DNA from: Geminocystis sp. GBBB08
GTDB taxonomy: Bacteria > Cyanobacteriota > Cyanobacteriia > Cyanobacteriales > Cyanobacteriaceae
Direction: 5' to 3'
Assembly: GCF_016743215.1 (NCBI RefSeq)
Contig: NZ_VRZC01000024.1
Span: forward strand, 1-35,028
DNA length: 35,028 nucleotides
Below the pieces are notes generated by a model. The model ran no database searches. It worked only from the letters and a program-made list of their open reading frames with translations, and had not been told where the DNA came from. The number at the start of each line of letters is the position of its first letter. The first letter of the stretch is position 1. Both the position numbers and the translations under genes were made by a program. Shown here in pieces: positions 34,299-35,028 of this stretch.

Positions 34299-34778
34299 TT
34301 AATTGTTAACTGTTAATTCTTCCCATTGAGAAAATGTTGCAGCTTGTCCACAAAATTTATCTTCATTATCAGTTAAATTCCAGAGAATAATATCTTTTAT
34401 ATAATATTTTTTGCCGGTACTAGAAATTCTAACACCTCCATAATTAGTAATATAACCTTTAAGATTTGCTTCTTGTAATAATGCTTCTCTTTCTTCTCTT
34501 GATATGGGTTGAGTTGTATTTTTAGAAGGAGTTTTTATTAATTCTTCCCAACTCATTTCCCATAACATTAAGGCTTTTTGATTACCATAATTATAAAGAG
34601 GATCTTGATTATTATTATGAGATAAAACCACAAAATCAGCATTAAATAAATTTTTAGCTTGGGTTATTTCATCAATATTGATCCTAGTTATTAAAGGTTT
34701 TTTAAGCAATTTTTCATAACTATTTAAAATAATTTGTGTCCAGATAATAATTTCTTTTTTTTCCCAAATATTATTCAT
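34299..34778 (-). CDS. MEKHLA-domain protein
   Basis: A 159-residue protein starting at ATG 34778 (MNNIWEKKEIIIWTQIILNS); an upstream in-frame ATG at 34808 would add ten lysine- and asparagine-rich residues and is less likely. Pattern: VVLSHNNNQDPLYNYGNQKA with LMLWEMSWEEL, then EEREALLQEANLKGYITNYGGVRIS and KKYYIKDIILWNLTD, which is the PAS-related MEKHLA fold first seen at the C-terminus of plant HD-ZIP III proteins and also free-standing in cyanobacteria. It probably binds a small ligand or a partner; no reaction is known. It is followed by the acyltransferase gene on the same strand and may be co-transcribed with it. Confidence 0.8.
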   Translation of the reverse strand: MNNIWEKKEIIIWTQIILNSYEKLLKKPLITRINIDEITQAKNLFNADFVVLSHNNNQDPLYNYGNQKALMLWEMSWEELIKTPSKNTTQPISREEREALLQEANLKGYITNYGGVRISSTGKKYYIKDIILWNLTDNEDKFCGQAATFSQWEELTVNN

Positions 34779-34902
34779 TTTTTTTATTTTGTTATCTAAA
34801 AACAACATTTAGAGAGATGATAAAGTACTTCTTTTTTTTTGGATAGAAAAATTCATGAAAATTAACTTAAATTTTAGAGAAATTCAACTTATACAGCATT
34901 CC

Positions 34903-34940
34903 TATAGCAATACTAAATCAGTTGTGAAATATTTAAAGAT
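34903..34940 (+). repeat. Dispersed repeat, copy B (about 38 bases)
   Basis: TATAGCAATACTAAATCA plus a GTTGTGAAAT...AAAGAT tail matches the reverse-strand element at 2758-2794. It lies in the spacer upstream of the MEKHLA gene. Confidence 0.6.
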
Positions 34941-34968
34941 AGGAAATAATGTTTTACCTATTATTTAA

Positions 34969-34988
34969 CAAGGGGTTTAAACCTCTTG
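34969..34988. repeat. 20-base palindromic repeat, copy 3
   Basis: CAAGGGGTTTAAACCTCTTG is one base-pair different in the stem from copy 1 (27797-27816). It is preceded by TTTAA and followed by CCTTTG. Confidence 0.65.
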
Positions 34989-35028
34989 CCTTTGAATTTG
35001 TAGTTCTTATTTTGCCACGAATCATTTA

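Overview
This window looks like a stretch of chromosome from a unicellular, AT-rich cyanobacterium. The evidence is twelve exact copies of the cyanobacterial octamer HIP1 (GCGATCGC) found by eye, heptameric tandem repeats of the cyanobacterial STRR kind, and cyanobacteria-typical proteins (DUF1816, an SLH-type lipoprotein, a cyanobacterial TspO/MBR protein, a long ammonium transporter with a cytoplasmic tail). A Geminocystis/Cyanobacterium-like genome is a reasonable guess from base composition, but the sequence alone does not prove it. No rRNA, tRNA, CRISPR array or intact transposase was seen.

Layout. 0.1-6.3 kb is mostly housekeeping: an SLH-type lipoprotein, a DUF1816 protein, the 2'-O-methyltransferase RlmB, the helicase PcrA, and an exported protein overlapping a TspO/MBR gene. 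6.5-9.7 kb holds an accessory unit: an MmeI-like fused restriction-methylation enzyme broken by one extra base in a six-base homopolymer, preceded by a coupled small membrane protein. 9.9-12.6 kb is a ClpB disaggregase. 13.0-16.2 kb is a two-gene operon of a fatty acyl-AMP ligase fused to an acyl carrier domain plus a cytochrome P450, with no polyketide or peptide synthase beside it.

16.6-24.1 kb is a one-directional run of cell-surface glycan or glycolipid genes: a small flippase-like protein, an FAD oxidoreductase, two GT2 glycosyltransferases with altered DXD sites, an epimerase-like SDR in which Lys is replaced by Arg, a large GT-C-like membrane protein and a sugar isomerase-like TIM barrel. 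A doubly broken hicBA toxin-antitoxin module sits inside the run. 24.2-27.6 kb is one large gene for a Tubulin_2-type GTPase with a SHOCT-like C-terminus; its function is unknown. 28.0-34.8 kb holds a secreted phosphodiester-glycosidase-like protein, a glycine-rich stress-type membrane protein, an Amt transporter with a HAMP-like and coiled-coil tail, a PlsC-like acyltransferase and a MEKHLA-domain protein.

The intergenic DNA carries a good deal of repeat structure: a 19-unit decamer array ending in a palindrome, three copies of a 20-base palindrome, a 37/38-base dispersed repeat at both ends of the window, a 21-base exact inverted match between two distant spacers, and heptamer arrays. The strongest candidates for little-described biology are the stand-alone FAAL-ACP/P450 pair, the tubulin-SHOCT protein and the glycan operon with its unusual catalytic sites. 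Degenerating elements (the phase-shifted R-M enzyme and the dead hicBA) show recent loss of accessory functions.
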